Assembly (NCBI GenBank): GCA_964390795.1
Contig: CAYMLQ010000001.1
Location: 8,294 to 72,293, forward strand
Reading direction: 5' to 3'
Length of the DNA stretch: 64,000 nt
DNA from: CAYMLQ01 sp964390795
Lineage (GTDB): Bacteria > Verrucomicrobiota > Kiritimatiellia > RFP12 > UBA1067
This document shows positions 19,601 to 28,641 of this stretch, piece after piece (within the stretch, counting starts at the first letter, position 1; every line of letters starts with the position of its first letter). The notes below the pieces were generated by a model, which was not told the DNA's origin, did no database searches, and saw only the letters and a list, made by a program, of their open reading frames with translations. Position numbers and translations under genes: made by a program.

Positions 19601-20717
19601 CCGTACCGGGATCAGTCTCATAGCTCACGCGGACTTCGGCATCGTTCGAGGCCCCGCTAATGTTCACCGTTAACGTGACGGTGGGCACACGCTCGGACAC
19701 CATCAGCCGATCAACGGCAAAGCGAACCGTGGCGGGCGGCGTCCCGTACCAATAGGCCAGATCGTACGCTTGCAACTGCTTGAGCCCGGTGAAACGGGAG
19801 ACCTTCAGCCAATACCGCCCGGTCTGCGGGATCGTATAGGACAGAACGGCGATCGCCGACGGCGCCATCTGTCGCTCGGCCACACTCGCGCCCGACGCCG
19901 GATCGGCGAAAAGTTGCGCCCGCAACTCGTTGGTCACGCTCGTAGCGGTCGCCGCAAGTCTGAACGACCACTGCGCGCCGGCGACGGCGTCGAACGCGTA
20001 CCAGTCCGCCCCATCGGGCTCGCTCAGCGTGTGCGTTCCGCTGTACGCCTCCTCATCCTCGCAAACGGGTGCGACGAGACCGGTCGCCCCCTGGTAATAG
20101 TCGTCCGCCTCGTCCCAGTCGTCGCCCGAAAGAATCTGGCTCACATTGCGGAGCACCATGTCCAACGATACCGTCGTGTTCAGCGGTGTGAACCGGCCCA
20201 GCCGGGTGCCGTCCGGACGGACACCGATCAAGGTCGGATATCCGACTTTCAGGTAGGAAACGCCTTTTACCGTCTGTGTCGGAGCACTGGGCACGGCATA
20301 GGAGGTCTGAATCGCATACCGGTTCGTGATCGCAGACTCCCCCTCTTCCAAGGTGATACCGGCGACCGCCTCAACATAGTTGGTCTCGCGCAGCCAGCAC
20401 CAGTACTGATCGGCCCGGCCGGGGTTGTCGAACATCACAAGATAGAGCCCGTTGGTCTCCACATACGACTGCCATACAGAATGGGTCAGCACCATGCGTT
20501 CCAAAGGCTGACAGTGCGGACACCACCATGCGCCCGTAAACATCACGATGACGTTGCGCCCCTCATCCCTAGCTCGCCGCAGGGCGGCATCGTGATCCAT
20601 CGTCCACTCCCCGACCTCCGCGCCGGTGTAACGCGGGACAATCGCGGGACGCTCAACGACGGCCCGTGCCTCTACGGCAAACAAAGCAAGCGCCGCAAGC
20701 ACAACAAGGATCTTCAT
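16662..20717 (-). CDS. Giant secreted protein: thioredoxin-like CPHC head, Calx-beta, shared C-terminal module
   Basis: About 1351 residues from ATG 20717. GGAAAGAAG stands about 9 nt upstream and MKILVVLAALALFAVEARA is a good signal peptide. An upstream in-frame ATG at 20762 would spoil the signal peptide and is rejected. The thioredoxin-like head has a canonical C66-P-H-C69 (FTGAWWCPHC) and continues to VGYPTLIGVRPDG. A PPC-like beta domain, a Calx-beta domain (about 350-450, LDYVDAQGELVWSVGPKRAK), further beta domains and the C-terminal module follow, ending FNWSYEFLFGPFLGAD. It is the last gene of the operon with the PpiC lipoprotein, 41 nt after the HEAT-like gene. Thiol oxidoreductase activity is plausible for the head but untested; the substrate is unknown. 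Confidence 0.88.
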   Translation of the reverse strand: MKILVVLAALALFAVEARAVVERPAIVPRYTGAEVGEWTMDHDAALRRARDEGRNVIVMFTGAWWCPHCQPLERMVLTHSVWQSYVETNGLYLVMFDNPGRADQYWCWLRETNYVEAVAGITLEEGESAITNRYAIQTSYAVPSAPTQTVKGVSYLKVGYPTLIGVRPDGTRLGRFTPLNTTVSLDMVLRNVSQILSGDDWDEADDYYQGATGLVAPVCEDEEAYSGTHTLSEPDGADWYAFDAVAGAQWSFRLAATATSVTNELRAQLFADPASGASVAERQMAPSAIAVLSYTIPQTGRYWLKVSRFTGLKQLQAYDLAYWYGTPPATVRFAVDRLMVSERVPTVTLTVNISGASNDAEVRVSYETDPGTALPGLDYVDAQGELVWSVGPKRAKMITVPLLPDGVWEGDETFRVALYAVKNCFVGEQLAVCDVVLQEQTMRVPGRLGFEPAAAVTLPEGSNALFSVQRLAGSNGAVSGRVEQVSGNTRKPVATLVWANGESDAKAFAFAFTNEPGWQADRACSLKLTPLGGASLLSATVGTVALTRRDDLVVQPLAEYAAEAANLLPGLRAVGGVWFYGYFSDDDRAGAWLRSGSVAARATTTVSATLTGPGVLGFDRRSEGDDSLMQFVLGGTVVDAGTNAGLRVGAVFSVPAGKQSAAWTVRRGSGLTHVWGGVRNVAWYPLPQPAEPQPADQAAVINRGLSLSWRDVVAEAVFPAGVTVRYEVYAGVSSGRLAKMSEQPESVYPHPGDDAERARLDAVLAQAGAKPLYWRVDTVATDGLGRRAVAAGPRWAVTCLPEGSPEFVATEGGYDPAVAGGVVIPEQMVGVYGEAGPFAVANAGEGTLRVTVKNGALPAGVSAVVRDGAVWLTGVPKRVGQGRADLHTVVSRKSGSRTETVAGTAVTVTWRVLPLGAVTGHYDGYVLSAEGSGSGNCALAVAADGAFSGRLAYRGITYSFSAGAFNSRAEGILRAQLFARAGTNVLALALAIQESGTGVELRLEGRPDGVYDLWRNVWSEPAGIARMRTYAGTYAVALPVIEASSANAPGGSGYLSFTVKANGTVTYAGVVADGKAVSGSTVLLYGPDCCSMDDRATFYLCGKPSGYGAGGGLYGLVYLKPAEDGAASGTSGLCGDLNGLRWINPDPKAVFGYDPTTGWLPDGIAGFTTRVEVTGGYYDSSRVSLTDRYGASELGIASVFTAPADFDGKQGTSGYALASAPEPGRLPAFASGIAAVAFPAVTLVKAGTRVDVAASVNPWSMSVKPNKATGIFTGSCLFYYETAGGDKQKTITVGIRGVFLPVRDASQGYPEWMGFYLVPDKTWYRNAAGQTTSYAFNWSYEFLFGPFLGAD

Positions 20718-20758
20718 AGTGTTTACTTCTTTCCGAATAACTTGGCTGACTGATGGCT

Positions 20759-21592
20759 TCAAGGCGTAGCCTGCGGCTCGGCCGCTTCAGGCTCCTCCGG
20801 CTCGACATTTTCCTGTATCCATTGGGCCGCCGCCTCGGGCGTCGTGTATTCAGTCTGCGTCACGAATACGTAATGCTCACGGGCCACCTCTCCCGCGACT
20901 TTATTTTCGCCTTGGATGATGCCCACGAGCGCAGCAACCGCCAGGTCCTCTTTCAGCTGATCAACCGACATCACGAGCGACTCCATGTCCTCCTGTTGAC
21001 GCATCGAGCCCATGGCTGCAACCAGCAATTCAGCCTTCGCGTCATCCTCCTGGATCTCCTCGAAAGCCATTTTCCATTGGGTAAACGCATCCGACGCCAC
21101 ACTGTCGTCTTTATCGGCCAACATCTGCGTGAGTTCAGGCAGAGCCTTTAACCCAATCCATCCGAGAACGATGAGCACGCGCGAACGGACGTCCGCGTCT
21201 TCCGAATCGAGCAACCTGCGGGCGATCTTCAGTGCGCCTTTTTCGTCGCCTGAATCCAGCAGGGCGCGCATGGTGTCTGCATCGCGTTCATCTGGCGTAC
21301 GCGCACGTGCAGGCGCGGCATTGGTCGCCGCACCGGTGGCCCGCCCGACTCCCCCTGTGGCCGTCCGGCTGGCGGGGCGCTCCAAACGCGCCCCGCTCTT
21401 TTCCGCGGCGATGCGGGCAACCGCCTGCGTTGACCCGAGAGCCGGCTCCCGAAGACCCGTCGTCCCGGCTACCGGACCACGCCGTTGAAAGAACGCAAAA
21501 CAGAGCACCCCCGCGCACACCGCAACAACGCTCAGCACTATCCAGACCGGCTTCACCAACCTAGTTGCCCCGCGTGCGCTCACTCGCCCCAA
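20759..21592 (-). CDS. Membrane-anchored HEAT-like repeat protein
   Basis: 277 residues. A single N-terminal membrane segment (about residues 14-32, PVWIVLSVVAVCAGVLCFAF) is followed by an Ala/Arg/Thr-rich linker to about residue 100. A helical domain then has two HEAT-like turns (GALKIARRLLDSEDADVRSR and VLGWIGLKALPELTQMLADK) and ends in an acidic tail. Its start overlaps the stop of the upstream giant gene by 13 nt, indicating translational coupling. The membrane segment with a likely periplasmic helical domain suggests an adaptor or chaperone-like role for the co-encoded secreted proteins; that is inference from context only. Confidence 0.75.
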   Translation of the reverse strand: MGRVSARGATRLVKPVWIVLSVVAVCAGVLCFAFFQRRGPVAGTTGLREPALGSTQAVARIAAEKSGARLERPASRTATGGVGRATGAATNAAPARARTPDERDADTMRALLDSGDEKGALKIARRLLDSEDADVRSRVLIVLGWIGLKALPELTQMLADKDDSVASDAFTQWKMAFEEIQEDDAKAELLVAAMGSMRQQEDMESLVMSVDQLKEDLAVAALVGIIQGENKVAGEVAREHYVFVTQTEYTTPEAAAQWIQENVEPEEPEAAEPQATP

Positions 21593-24500
21593 CCCTCGCT
21601 CCAGTCGGGCAAGAAACGCTCGGCATCAATCGTGAACAGGGCGGAACCCAACCACGTCCGCGTGCCGACTTTCTCCGGAATCTGATAGAACCCGAGACCG
21701 GGCGTCTCCTCATATCCACTGCCGCTCGCTTTGCAGGGCGTCAGCACACCTTGGAATTTCAGCCCGACCTGTTCCTTCTGAAGCGTACCGAGCGCATTCC
21801 CGTACCACAAGCCGAACGTGCCGCTGAACAGACCTGTCGCACGCGTAAACTTCAGCGCCAAATTCCCCGGATTCGTGGAATTCTCGAAGTCATACAATTT
21901 CGTGTTCGTAGCGTCTTTCGCCAGTGCGCGCGCGTCCGTCGACAGGGTATCGCCCACGACGTTCACCGCCACGTTCCCATAGGTGTCGGGCGTACACAGC
22001 AGCACCGTGTAGGTGGTCGCGTCGAACGCGGCGGGCGCCTGCATCGCACCCACCGTCAGCACGGCGTCCAGATAGTAGGTCTGCAGGCTGAAGATCGTGT
22101 CGTAATAGCCGCCAACCGGCACCAGCGCCAGCCCGAACCCGTCGGTTCCGCCCCGCGTCGCGTTGGCGTCGGCGTTGTACCAGTCAAGCTGGCCGGTGGC
22201 GACCGGCAGCCCGCTTTGCGGATCGCTCGCGATCACGAGCCAGCCTCCCGCCGCCATCTTGGCCTTCGCCGTGTACACGGGAATGAGCAACGCCGGAGCG
22301 CCGCTATCCTCATAATCGGACACGTAACCCGGCACAGCCGAAGCCGTCCAAGCCGTTCCGTCGGCCAAGACGCCCGAGAGCTTCGCGCTGCCCGTCGCGG
22401 CCAGCGTGAGCGTCACATAGCCCGCCCCGGCCGGAGCGCCGTCAACCGGCTCCGCCACCGGCAGCGACGCCGCGTAATAGCCGGCCGCGGACTTGAACGC
22501 GGCGAGCGCCAGTGCGACCTTGCTGTTGTCCCTGACCAGCTTGCCGCTGTACGTCACCTCGCGGGCACTCTTGTTGTCAGCCGCAGGAATCCACAGCACG
22601 AGTTCGGCTGTGGCCAGCGCGTCCACCGCGCCCGGGTCCGTCGCGGCGCCGCGACAGGCCGCCACCGTCAGCGTGTTCGTGTAGGCTTTGCCCGCGACCG
22701 TACTTTTCAACGTCAGCAGCGCGAGCAGACCCGGCTGGCCACCCGCAACTTCGGGGATGCTCTCACTGAACCCGCTTCCCGTGAACGCGTAGGTCTTGCC
22801 CGCGATCATCACTTTGGCGCTGAGCCCGCCCGCTTCGGCCGCCGTGTAGGAGGACACCGAGGCCAACGCCTCGTGCGCGTTCATTGCATCCGCCGTCAGC
22901 AGTCCGTTGAACGTGCCTGCGGCCAGGCCGGCCGGCGCAACACTGAATGGCGCGGCAAAGGTCGTGCCGGCCACCGTCGCGGTTCCGACCTTGACCGAGG
23001 CCTGAAAGATTGCAGTCACCGTGTTCGTCTTGGCAGGAATACCGGCGAGGTAGGTCTCTGCGCCGACCGTCTTCAGCACAAGTCCCTGCGGAAGTCCGGT
23101 GGCTTTGAACGTCTCGCCGTTCGGCGCGTCGAGCGGCCCGATCAGGTAGGAGAGCCCTTGGATCAGCTGATACCCCGCGCCGTCAGGATGGGCGAATGCA
23201 GACAGCGCGCCAACCACAAGATCCTCCGTCAGGGGTGCGCCCTGCGCCTCATTCCAGATGGTGAACGACCAGGCCGCTCCCGGGTTCGTCAGCTTGTCCT
23301 GCGCAGGATCGGAGGGGTCGTCGCCCGGAACCACCGAGTCCACCCGCCAGTAGTACGCCTTGCCTGCGGCAAACCCGTCGTATATGGAACAACTAGTGCA
23401 ATACTCACCTTCGGTGGCGTAGTCGGAAATCAGCGCGCCGGTCCGGTTCAGCTTGGCAGCCGTGTCCGCGATGTAGATGCGGAACAGGCCCACGCCCTCG
23501 GCCTTCCACCGGAACGTGCCTGAGTTCCCCAGCGACAGCACCGCCTTGTCCAGCGGCTCGACCAGCGTCGGCGCCCGCAGCGGCGTCCACTCGAACGGCT
23601 GGCCGCTCCAGTCGGCGAACCGACCGAAGACCTGGGCGTCCGCCTCCGAACCCGCCCCGCGCGTCACCGTGAACTTCACCGTCTGCGCCCCCTTGGCCAC
23701 ATAACGGACCACTTCCGCGCCGTCACCGCAGGCGATCGACTGGGAGCCGATCATACAGGTGAGGGCGCTGCCGTCACCCTCTGCGCCTCCGGAGAGCTCG
23801 CCCGCGAACCGCAACGTGCCCGGCCCGGTGAGCGTCACCGTCACTTCGGACTTGCCCTTTGCGGCCAGCGGGGCACACCGCAGGAGACCCTGCTCGTCGA
23901 AGAACCACGCGCCAGCCACGGAGGGCTTCAACGCGCTGCCGGTCATATTGCCGCCCGCAGCCACCCACTCCTCGAGCGTACGCGCGACGGACGGGTCGCG
24001 GATCTGGAACGCCACCGAGGCGGCCCCGAGCGTCGCTCCGCCGGACGCGGCCGTCAGCTTGACCGTGAACGCCTTGGCCGCCAGGAACGGGTCCTCGGTG
24101 GTCAGCGTGGCTACCGTAAACGGTTTGGGCGAGAGGTCGCCCGCCTCCCACTCCAAGGTCTCGGATGCAGCCTCAAAATGCGTGCCCGCCAAAGCCGTGC
24201 CAGCGACCGTTCCCGCCGTGACCGAAACGGCGCCGTCCGCGCCGTCCGCGCGGGCGATCCACAGGGTCACCGCGCCGCCTGCGCCAACCGTAACGGCCGG
24301 GGCTTTGGCGTTCGCAAAGGCGTTGATCTGCTCCGCGTCAGACCCGAAACCGCTGAATCCCAGTTTGCCCGGTGCCTTCTTCGTGATCTCCGTCAGGGTG
24401 ACGACTGCGGTCGTCGGTGCCGCGAACGGCGGCACCAGCTCGTCCGCCTCCACTTCGCCCTCCGGCACCGTCTCGAGCAGGACCGAGAAGGTCCGGTCAC

Positions 24501-27000
24501 TGTCCCAGCCCGGACGGAGATCCGGGATCAGGGGCACCGAGATCGTCTTAGCCAGGGAATCCCCGTTCGCCCACTCCAGATACCCCTTCACCGGTTTGTA
24601 GTCGGTTCCGGGCACCGCCGTGATCTGCTGGGTCTGGTAACGCACACGAATCCGCCCGTCCTTGGCGCTCCGGAGCACCTTGAGGAGCGCGGTCGGCGTC
24701 CCCTCCTTGTACGTATACGCGGCCTTCTCAAACTTCACGGTGCCGACCGTCTGCGCCAGGTAGTTCAGCGTGTAGGCGCTGTCCGTAGAATTTTCCGAGT
24801 CTTCGTGCCCGACCTTCACATAATAGGTACCCGCGACCTCCGGCAGGAGCCGAATGCTCGTCCCCTCTCCCACCACGGTGGTCAGATCCGCCCGATAGAG
24901 GGTGATCCACGGTGCGCCCGTGTACGGCGACAACGTGAACGTGTAATAGGAATCGGTCTTGAAGGTGACCTTGAACCAGTCCGCAGCGTCATCCTCCCAC
25001 AGGCTGTGGGAGCGCTTCTGGCTCTTGTTCGTCGGCGTCAGCGCCGTCGCCGTGGCGGGAAGGTCGTCCTTCGGGTCGGACGTATCGTTGTAGTTGACCG
25101 ATACGACGGTCGGCGTCGCACCGGCGTTCACGGTCACGGCCTGATTCGCGGGCGTGGCCCAGTCGGTCACTGGGGTGAACTTCACCGTCTGCGCACCGGC
25201 CACCAGAATCGTGGCTCCCGGCGGGTACTTCGGCGCGGAGGCGCCGTCTAAGACCAGCGACCAAGAGGCTCCATCGGCCGCCGTCGGCCCGCCGATATTC
25301 ACCTGAAGCATCCCAAGCGACGCGCCCGCCTTATAGGCCAGCGCGTACAGCGTATAGGGCCCATAGTCGACACCCTGCCCGTCCTGAACGAACACCTGGA
25401 TATAGAAGGACCCATTCGCCGTCGCAGTAAACGTGCCTCCAGTCGCGAGATCGCCAAGTGTCGCAAACGGCTTGAGGGTCGTGCCGCTCAGCGTGTAGAT
25501 GTGCGCTGCGAGCGTGAAATCGTCAAATCCCTCGGCCACAGCCTGGAGTTTGTACGAGACGTCCTTGCGAGCGTCGATCCTGAACCAGTCGGCCCAGTCC
25601 GTGAGCCCAAAGGTGTGCGGCCCGTGTGCGGCGCCCGCAGCCACGGCCGAGTCCCCGGCCGCACCGGGAAGCGGAGCGAGACCCGCCGCACCCGCGTACG
25701 CATCATCGCCGGCATCCCAGTCGTCCGCTTGCCCAGCCGCGCCAGCCGCCAGCTTGCGCGCGGAGAAGACGCAGTCGACCTCCCCGGTGGGCTCCTCCAG
25801 ATCCTGACACACTCCCACCCAATAGTCGCCGGTCGCTGGCGCCTTGAACGCGATGCCGGTCTGTGAGTCACCCTGAGCCTTGTGGCGGTTCACCAGCAAC
25901 ACCGTCCCCTTGGCATCGTAGAGTTCCATCACCAGTCCGTCCGGCACCTCGTCGCCGGACGTCTCGAACACATAGATCGAGTCCTTGGTGAGCGTGACCT
26001 TGAAAAGCTGCTCGTCGATGATCGGGTCAAAGAAGCCGCTGGTAGGATTGTTGCGCGCGAACGGAATGAAGTTCGTCTCCACGCCAACCACGGTCGGTGC
26101 CCCGAGGATGATCGCGCTCGCGTGGGCGACTGGCAGCCGCGCCGGAATCACCTGGTATTTGAAGGTGAACTGTGCGCTGTCGACGCCCGCCACGATCGCC
26201 TGATGACGTCCGGTCTGCGCAGGCACAACGATTTTGCTGTTATTATATTCGTCCGTCCAATCGCCCTCGATCACGACGGGTTCGGTGACCCCTTCCCCCT
26301 CCAGAATCGTGATATCGAAGCCCAGATTGTCCTGCGTTCCTTTTTCAGTCCAGAATTTGTACTTGTTGCCCAACGTCAGCGTCATGTTGAAATAGTAGAA
26401 CCCGTCATGCAGGTTGGCCGTCGTTGCGCCGAGATTGGTTCCGACAGAAATCGTCGCCGGGTTCTCATCCGTACCCACGGGGATCGGCTCGGTCACGGCC
26501 GCCGCCACATAGTTCAGCGTCACACTCTGATCGACCTCGCCCGAAAGCACCAGATAGTAGGTGCCGGATGTCAATTCCTCGTCGTATTCCCAATCAGCAG
26601 CGGTGATCGGCAGCCAAACGTTCTTCGCGTCGCGGGCGGGCCAGCCGGAAAAAGCCGTCCAAAGCTCACCAGCCACAACATGGCCGACAGACGCGTCGAC
26701 GCTGTCCCCACTGGTCGCGGAAGTCCAGAACGTATATTCTGTTCCCCGTTTCAGAGAGACCTTAAAATAATAGACACCCCAGCCGGAAAGCTCGCCTTCC
26801 ACCTTCTCGTCGGCCAGATTCACGGTCTTGCTGCTTTCAGAGCTACCCACAGTCAGCAGGGCTGCTGTGGTCCGGCTGTCGCCCGTCGCGGCCAGCACCA
26901 CTGTCGGCCACGCCAGGCAAACACCCGCAACCGCGCACAGTAGAAACCGGACAACCCCATTCTTGACAATAACGACACTCTGATTGACTGACTGTTTCAT
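21580..27000 (-). CDS. Giant secreted beta-domain protein (PPC-like and Calx-beta) with shared-type C-terminus
   Basis: About 1806 residues from ATG 27000, with GGAGG 5 nt upstream; an earlier in-frame start at 27033 lacks support. The signal peptide spans about residues 1-37, ending PTVVLA. The first 700 residues contain several pre-peptidase C-terminal-like domains (YYFKVSLKRGTEYTFWT, YYFNMTLTLGNKYKFWT, DWFKVTFKTDSYYTF). A Calx-beta domain (GTDYKPVKGYLEWANGDS), a second Calx-beta-like domain, an MAM/LamG-like segment, a putative-Ig segment and two halves of a divergent C-terminal module follow (GGYYDTIFSLQTYYLD, GLFSGTFGLWYG, GLGFYQIP). No catalytic motif was recognised. Second gene of the PpiC operon, 36 nt after it. 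Likely an adhesin or structural surface protein. Confidence 0.85.
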   Translation of the reverse strand: MKQSVNQSVVIVKNGVVRFLLCAVAGVCLAWPTVVLAATGDSRTTAALLTVGSSESSKTVNLADEKVEGELSGWGVYYFKVSLKRGTEYTFWTSATSGDSVDASVGHVVAGELWTAFSGWPARDAKNVWLPITAADWEYDEELTSGTYYLVLSGEVDQSVTLNYVAAAVTEPIPVGTDENPATISVGTNLGATTANLHDGFYYFNMTLTLGNKYKFWTEKGTQDNLGFDITILEGEGVTEPVVIEGDWTDEYNNSKIVVPAQTGRHQAIVAGVDSAQFTFKYQVIPARLPVAHASAIILGAPTVVGVETNFIPFARNNPTSGFFDPIIDEQLFKVTLTKDSIYVFETSGDEVPDGLVMELYDAKGTVLLVNRHKAQGDSQTGIAFKAPATGDYWVGVCQDLEEPTGEVDCVFSARKLAAGAAGQADDWDAGDDAYAGAAGLAPLPGAAGDSAVAAGAAHGPHTFGLTDWADWFRIDARKDVSYKLQAVAEGFDDFTLAAHIYTLSGTTLKPFATLGDLATGGTFTATANGSFYIQVFVQDGQGVDYGPYTLYALAYKAGASLGMLQVNIGGPTAADGASWSLVLDGASAPKYPPGATILVAGAQTVKFTPVTDWATPANQAVTVNAGATPTVVSVNYNDTSDPKDDLPATATALTPTNKSQKRSHSLWEDDAADWFKVTFKTDSYYTFTLSPYTGAPWITLYRADLTTVVGEGTSIRLLPEVAGTYYVKVGHEDSENSTDSAYTLNYLAQTVGTVKFEKAAYTYKEGTPTALLKVLRSAKDGRIRVRYQTQQITAVPGTDYKPVKGYLEWANGDSLAKTISVPLIPDLRPGWDSDRTFSVLLETVPEGEVEADELVPPFAAPTTAVVTLTEITKKAPGKLGFSGFGSDAEQINAFANAKAPAVTVGAGGAVTLWIARADGADGAVSVTAGTVAGTALAGTHFEAASETLEWEAGDLSPKPFTVATLTTEDPFLAAKAFTVKLTAASGGATLGAASVAFQIRDPSVARTLEEWVAAGGNMTGSALKPSVAGAWFFDEQGLLRCAPLAAKGKSEVTVTLTGPGTLRFAGELSGGAEGDGSALTCMIGSQSIACGDGAEVVRYVAKGAQTVKFTVTRGAGSEADAQVFGRFADWSGQPFEWTPLRAPTLVEPLDKAVLSLGNSGTFRWKAEGVGLFRIYIADTAAKLNRTGALISDYATEGEYCTSCSIYDGFAAGKAYYWRVDSVVPGDDPSDPAQDKLTNPGAAWSFTIWNEAQGAPLTEDLVVGALSAFAHPDGAGYQLIQGLSYLIGPLDAPNGETFKATGLPQGLVLKTVGAETYLAGIPAKTNTVTAIFQASVKVGTATVAGTTFAAPFSVAPAGLAAGTFNGLLTADAMNAHEALASVSSYTAAEAGGLSAKVMIAGKTYAFTGSGFSESIPEVAGGQPGLLALLTLKSTVAGKAYTNTLTVAACRGAATDPGAVDALATAELVLWIPAADNKSAREVTYSGKLVRDNSKVALALAAFKSAAGYYAASLPVAEPVDGAPAGAGYVTLTLAATGSAKLSGVLADGTAWTASAVPGYVSDYEDSGAPALLIPVYTAKAKMAAGGWLVIASDPQSGLPVATGQLDWYNADANATRGGTDGFGLALVPVGGYYDTIFSLQTYYLDAVLTVGAMQAPAAFDATTYTVLLCTPDTYGNVAVNVVGDTLSTDARALAKDATNTKLYDFENSTNPGNLALKFTRATGLFSGTFGLWYGNALGTLQKEQVGLKFQGVLTPCKASGSGYEETPGLGFYQIPEKVGTRTWLGSALFTIDAERFLPDWSEGWGE

Positions 27001-27036
27001 CTCGCCCTCCAACGTTTCACCTTTTCGAACCAAACA

Positions 27037-28230
27037 CTATTTCTGCGGCGGCTGGACCTGCGGCGGCTTGGGCTGCGGCTTCGCCGCCCGTGTCCACAGA
27101 TTCGTCCCGTTCGGATAAACGATCGCGGCCTGCGCCTTCAAATTCTCCACATAGGCGTCGATTGCCTGCTGCTGCATCTGCTGGGTCAGATCCGCCTTAA
27201 GACTTGCCGGTGCGGCCAGTTCCGGCGCTGGCTCGCGACACAGGAGAATATGCGCCAACTTAAGGGATTCCGGCTCGATCACACGGCCCTTATCGTTCTT
27301 CTTGGCCGGAATATGTTCCAGCATTTTGACCAAATGAAACCCTTCGTCGTCTTCGAGGACGTCGCTGACCTCGCCCGGTTTGAGCGCGAAGACCGCCGCC
27401 CGCATCTTCAGATTCTGAAACTCGGTACGCTCAAACTCGCCCCAGTAACCGCTGTTGCCTGGCGCGGAGCGCTGACATTCGGAGTGCTGATCGGCAAGCG
27501 TGCCGAACTCGGTTCCTTTGATAATCTCTTCGCGCCACCCTTTAAGCCGGGCGATCTTCAGCGCATTGGTCGCGTCGATAGCCGCCTGTTCCCCACGAAT
27601 CGCAGCGTAGGTGGCCTCCATAAACGCATCGTCCACCTTGATTTTTGGGGGGATGTTGGTCGCGATCAGCGTACTGACCCACACTGTCTGCTCGGCCTCC
27701 TTCAACAAAGCCTCTTCTCCGCCGAAAAACGCCTTTTTGAACACGTCCAGTTCCTGGCGCTCCCGTTTCGCCGCTGCCGCGATCAACTCCTCGGCACGCT
27801 TCCGCACCTCCTCCTCGCCCAGCACCTTCCGCTGCTTGGCATCCTGGATCAGAAGCTGCGTGCTGATAAAGCGGGGAATAAAGGTCTGAACCGCCATGCG
27901 CAGCATCGCATGTTTCTGAGCGTTCTGCGCATTCGGTGTCTCAGAGATCTGCTTGACGATCCGCTTCATCGCAAGGTCGTAGTCCTTACGCCTCAGCGGC
28001 GTACCGTTGACGGAAATGATCACGTCTTCCGGAGCCATCTGCTCGATCGTCTTGGAGACGCCGTTCGATCCGGCGCCCAGCAGCGCAGCGTCGACACGGT
28101 TGCTCGCGGAATGTGCCGGCTGTACCGCGACCTGTTCTCCGGACTTGCTTTTACCACAGCCGACAAGCGCCAAAAGGGCGAACGACAGTAAAGCTGGAAA
28201 AAAGATGATCATACTTCTGCACACAGACAT
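27037..28230 (-). CDS. PpiC/SurA-type peptidyl-prolyl isomerase lipoprotein
   Basis: 397 residues. The signal sequence ends in a lipobox (LLALVGC), so an outer-membrane or periplasmic lipoprotein is predicted. A SurA-N-like helical region (about 70-200) precedes a parvulin domain with FGTLADQHSECQRSAPGNSG, AVFALKPGEVSDVLEDDEGF and HLVKMLEHIPA, typical of rotamases. The C-terminus is a Pro/Gln tail (KPQPKPPQVQPPQK). Known for the family: periplasmic parvulins fold outer-membrane and secreted proteins. First gene of a four-gene unit with two giant secreted proteins and a HEAT-like membrane protein, suggesting a dedicated foldase. The start at 28230 (GAGGAAG about 10 nt upstream) is likely; an ATG at 28212 is possible. 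Confidence 0.88.
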   Translation of the reverse strand: MSVCRSMIIFFPALLSFALLALVGCGKSKSGEQVAVQPAHSASNRVDAALLGAGSNGVSKTIEQMAPEDVIISVNGTPLRRKDYDLAMKRIVKQISETPNAQNAQKHAMLRMAVQTFIPRFISTQLLIQDAKQRKVLGEEEVRKRAEELIAAAAKRERQELDVFKKAFFGGEEALLKEAEQTVWVSTLIATNIPPKIKVDDAFMEATYAAIRGEQAAIDATNALKIARLKGWREEIIKGTEFGTLADQHSECQRSAPGNSGYWGEFERTEFQNLKMRAAVFALKPGEVSDVLEDDEGFHLVKMLEHIPAKKNDKGRVIEPESLKLAHILLCREPAPELAAPASLKADLTQQMQQQAIDAYVENLKAQAAIVYPNGTNLWTRAAKPQPKPPQVQPPQK

Positions 28231-28278
28231 TTCGCGATTCTTCCTCGGTTGCTAGGTCACGTTCAATAAAGAGGTTTA

Positions 28279-28307
28279 ATTTAACCACGTGAGTTCCCTG
28301 TTGTCAA
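28279..28307 (-). promoter_or_regulatory. Promoter of the PpiC-giant-HEAT-thioredoxin operon
   Basis: Minus strand: consensus TTGACA (28302-28307), 17-nt spacer and TTAAAT (28279-28284). About 40-nt 5' UTR to ATG 28230. Confidence 0.75.
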
Positions 28308-28370
28308 CGGGTCATTTGGACAGCAACAGGGCAAACAGGTGGGCGCCGTTAGGGCCGGAGGAACTTCGCG

Positions 28371-28573
28371 TGTCGTGTCGCACCGGGCGTGTTCCCCGCA
28401 AACCCGTCGCCGGCCCCTTGCCCTGCGGACGCCTGCGGGGAGGCGTCCCTACCAGGCTTCGCTAGCCCGTTGTGCGTGCGTGTCGTGTCGCGCCGGGTAG
28501 GGCGGGTTCCCCGCAACCCGCCGCCGGCCCCCGCCGTGCCCTGCGGACGGCTGCGGGGAGGCGTCCCTACCTT
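28371..28573. repeat. Two tandem copies of a GC-rich intergenic element
   Basis: The 411-bp gap 28231-28641 contains the promoter above and two related units of about 83-93 bp (28371-28453 and 28481-28573). Each starts TGTCGTGTCG, passes through a CCCGCAACCCG-type core and ends GGAGGCGTCCCTACC. Each holds a hairpin (GGACGCC ... GGCGTCC in the first). Related single copies lie near 35705-35798 and, inverted, at 52829-52880. No coding signal was seen. Confidence 0.75.
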
Positions 28574-28641
28574 CGCGCGTCCTGTCCATACACTCGTCGG
28601 TTGGTACCAGAAGAATACGAAAAGGGTGCGACCATGTGCCG

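Noticed and set aside
28371..28573. Possible CRISPR array
   Set aside because: Only two units with internal hairpins and diverged sequence, no regular spacers and no cas genes.
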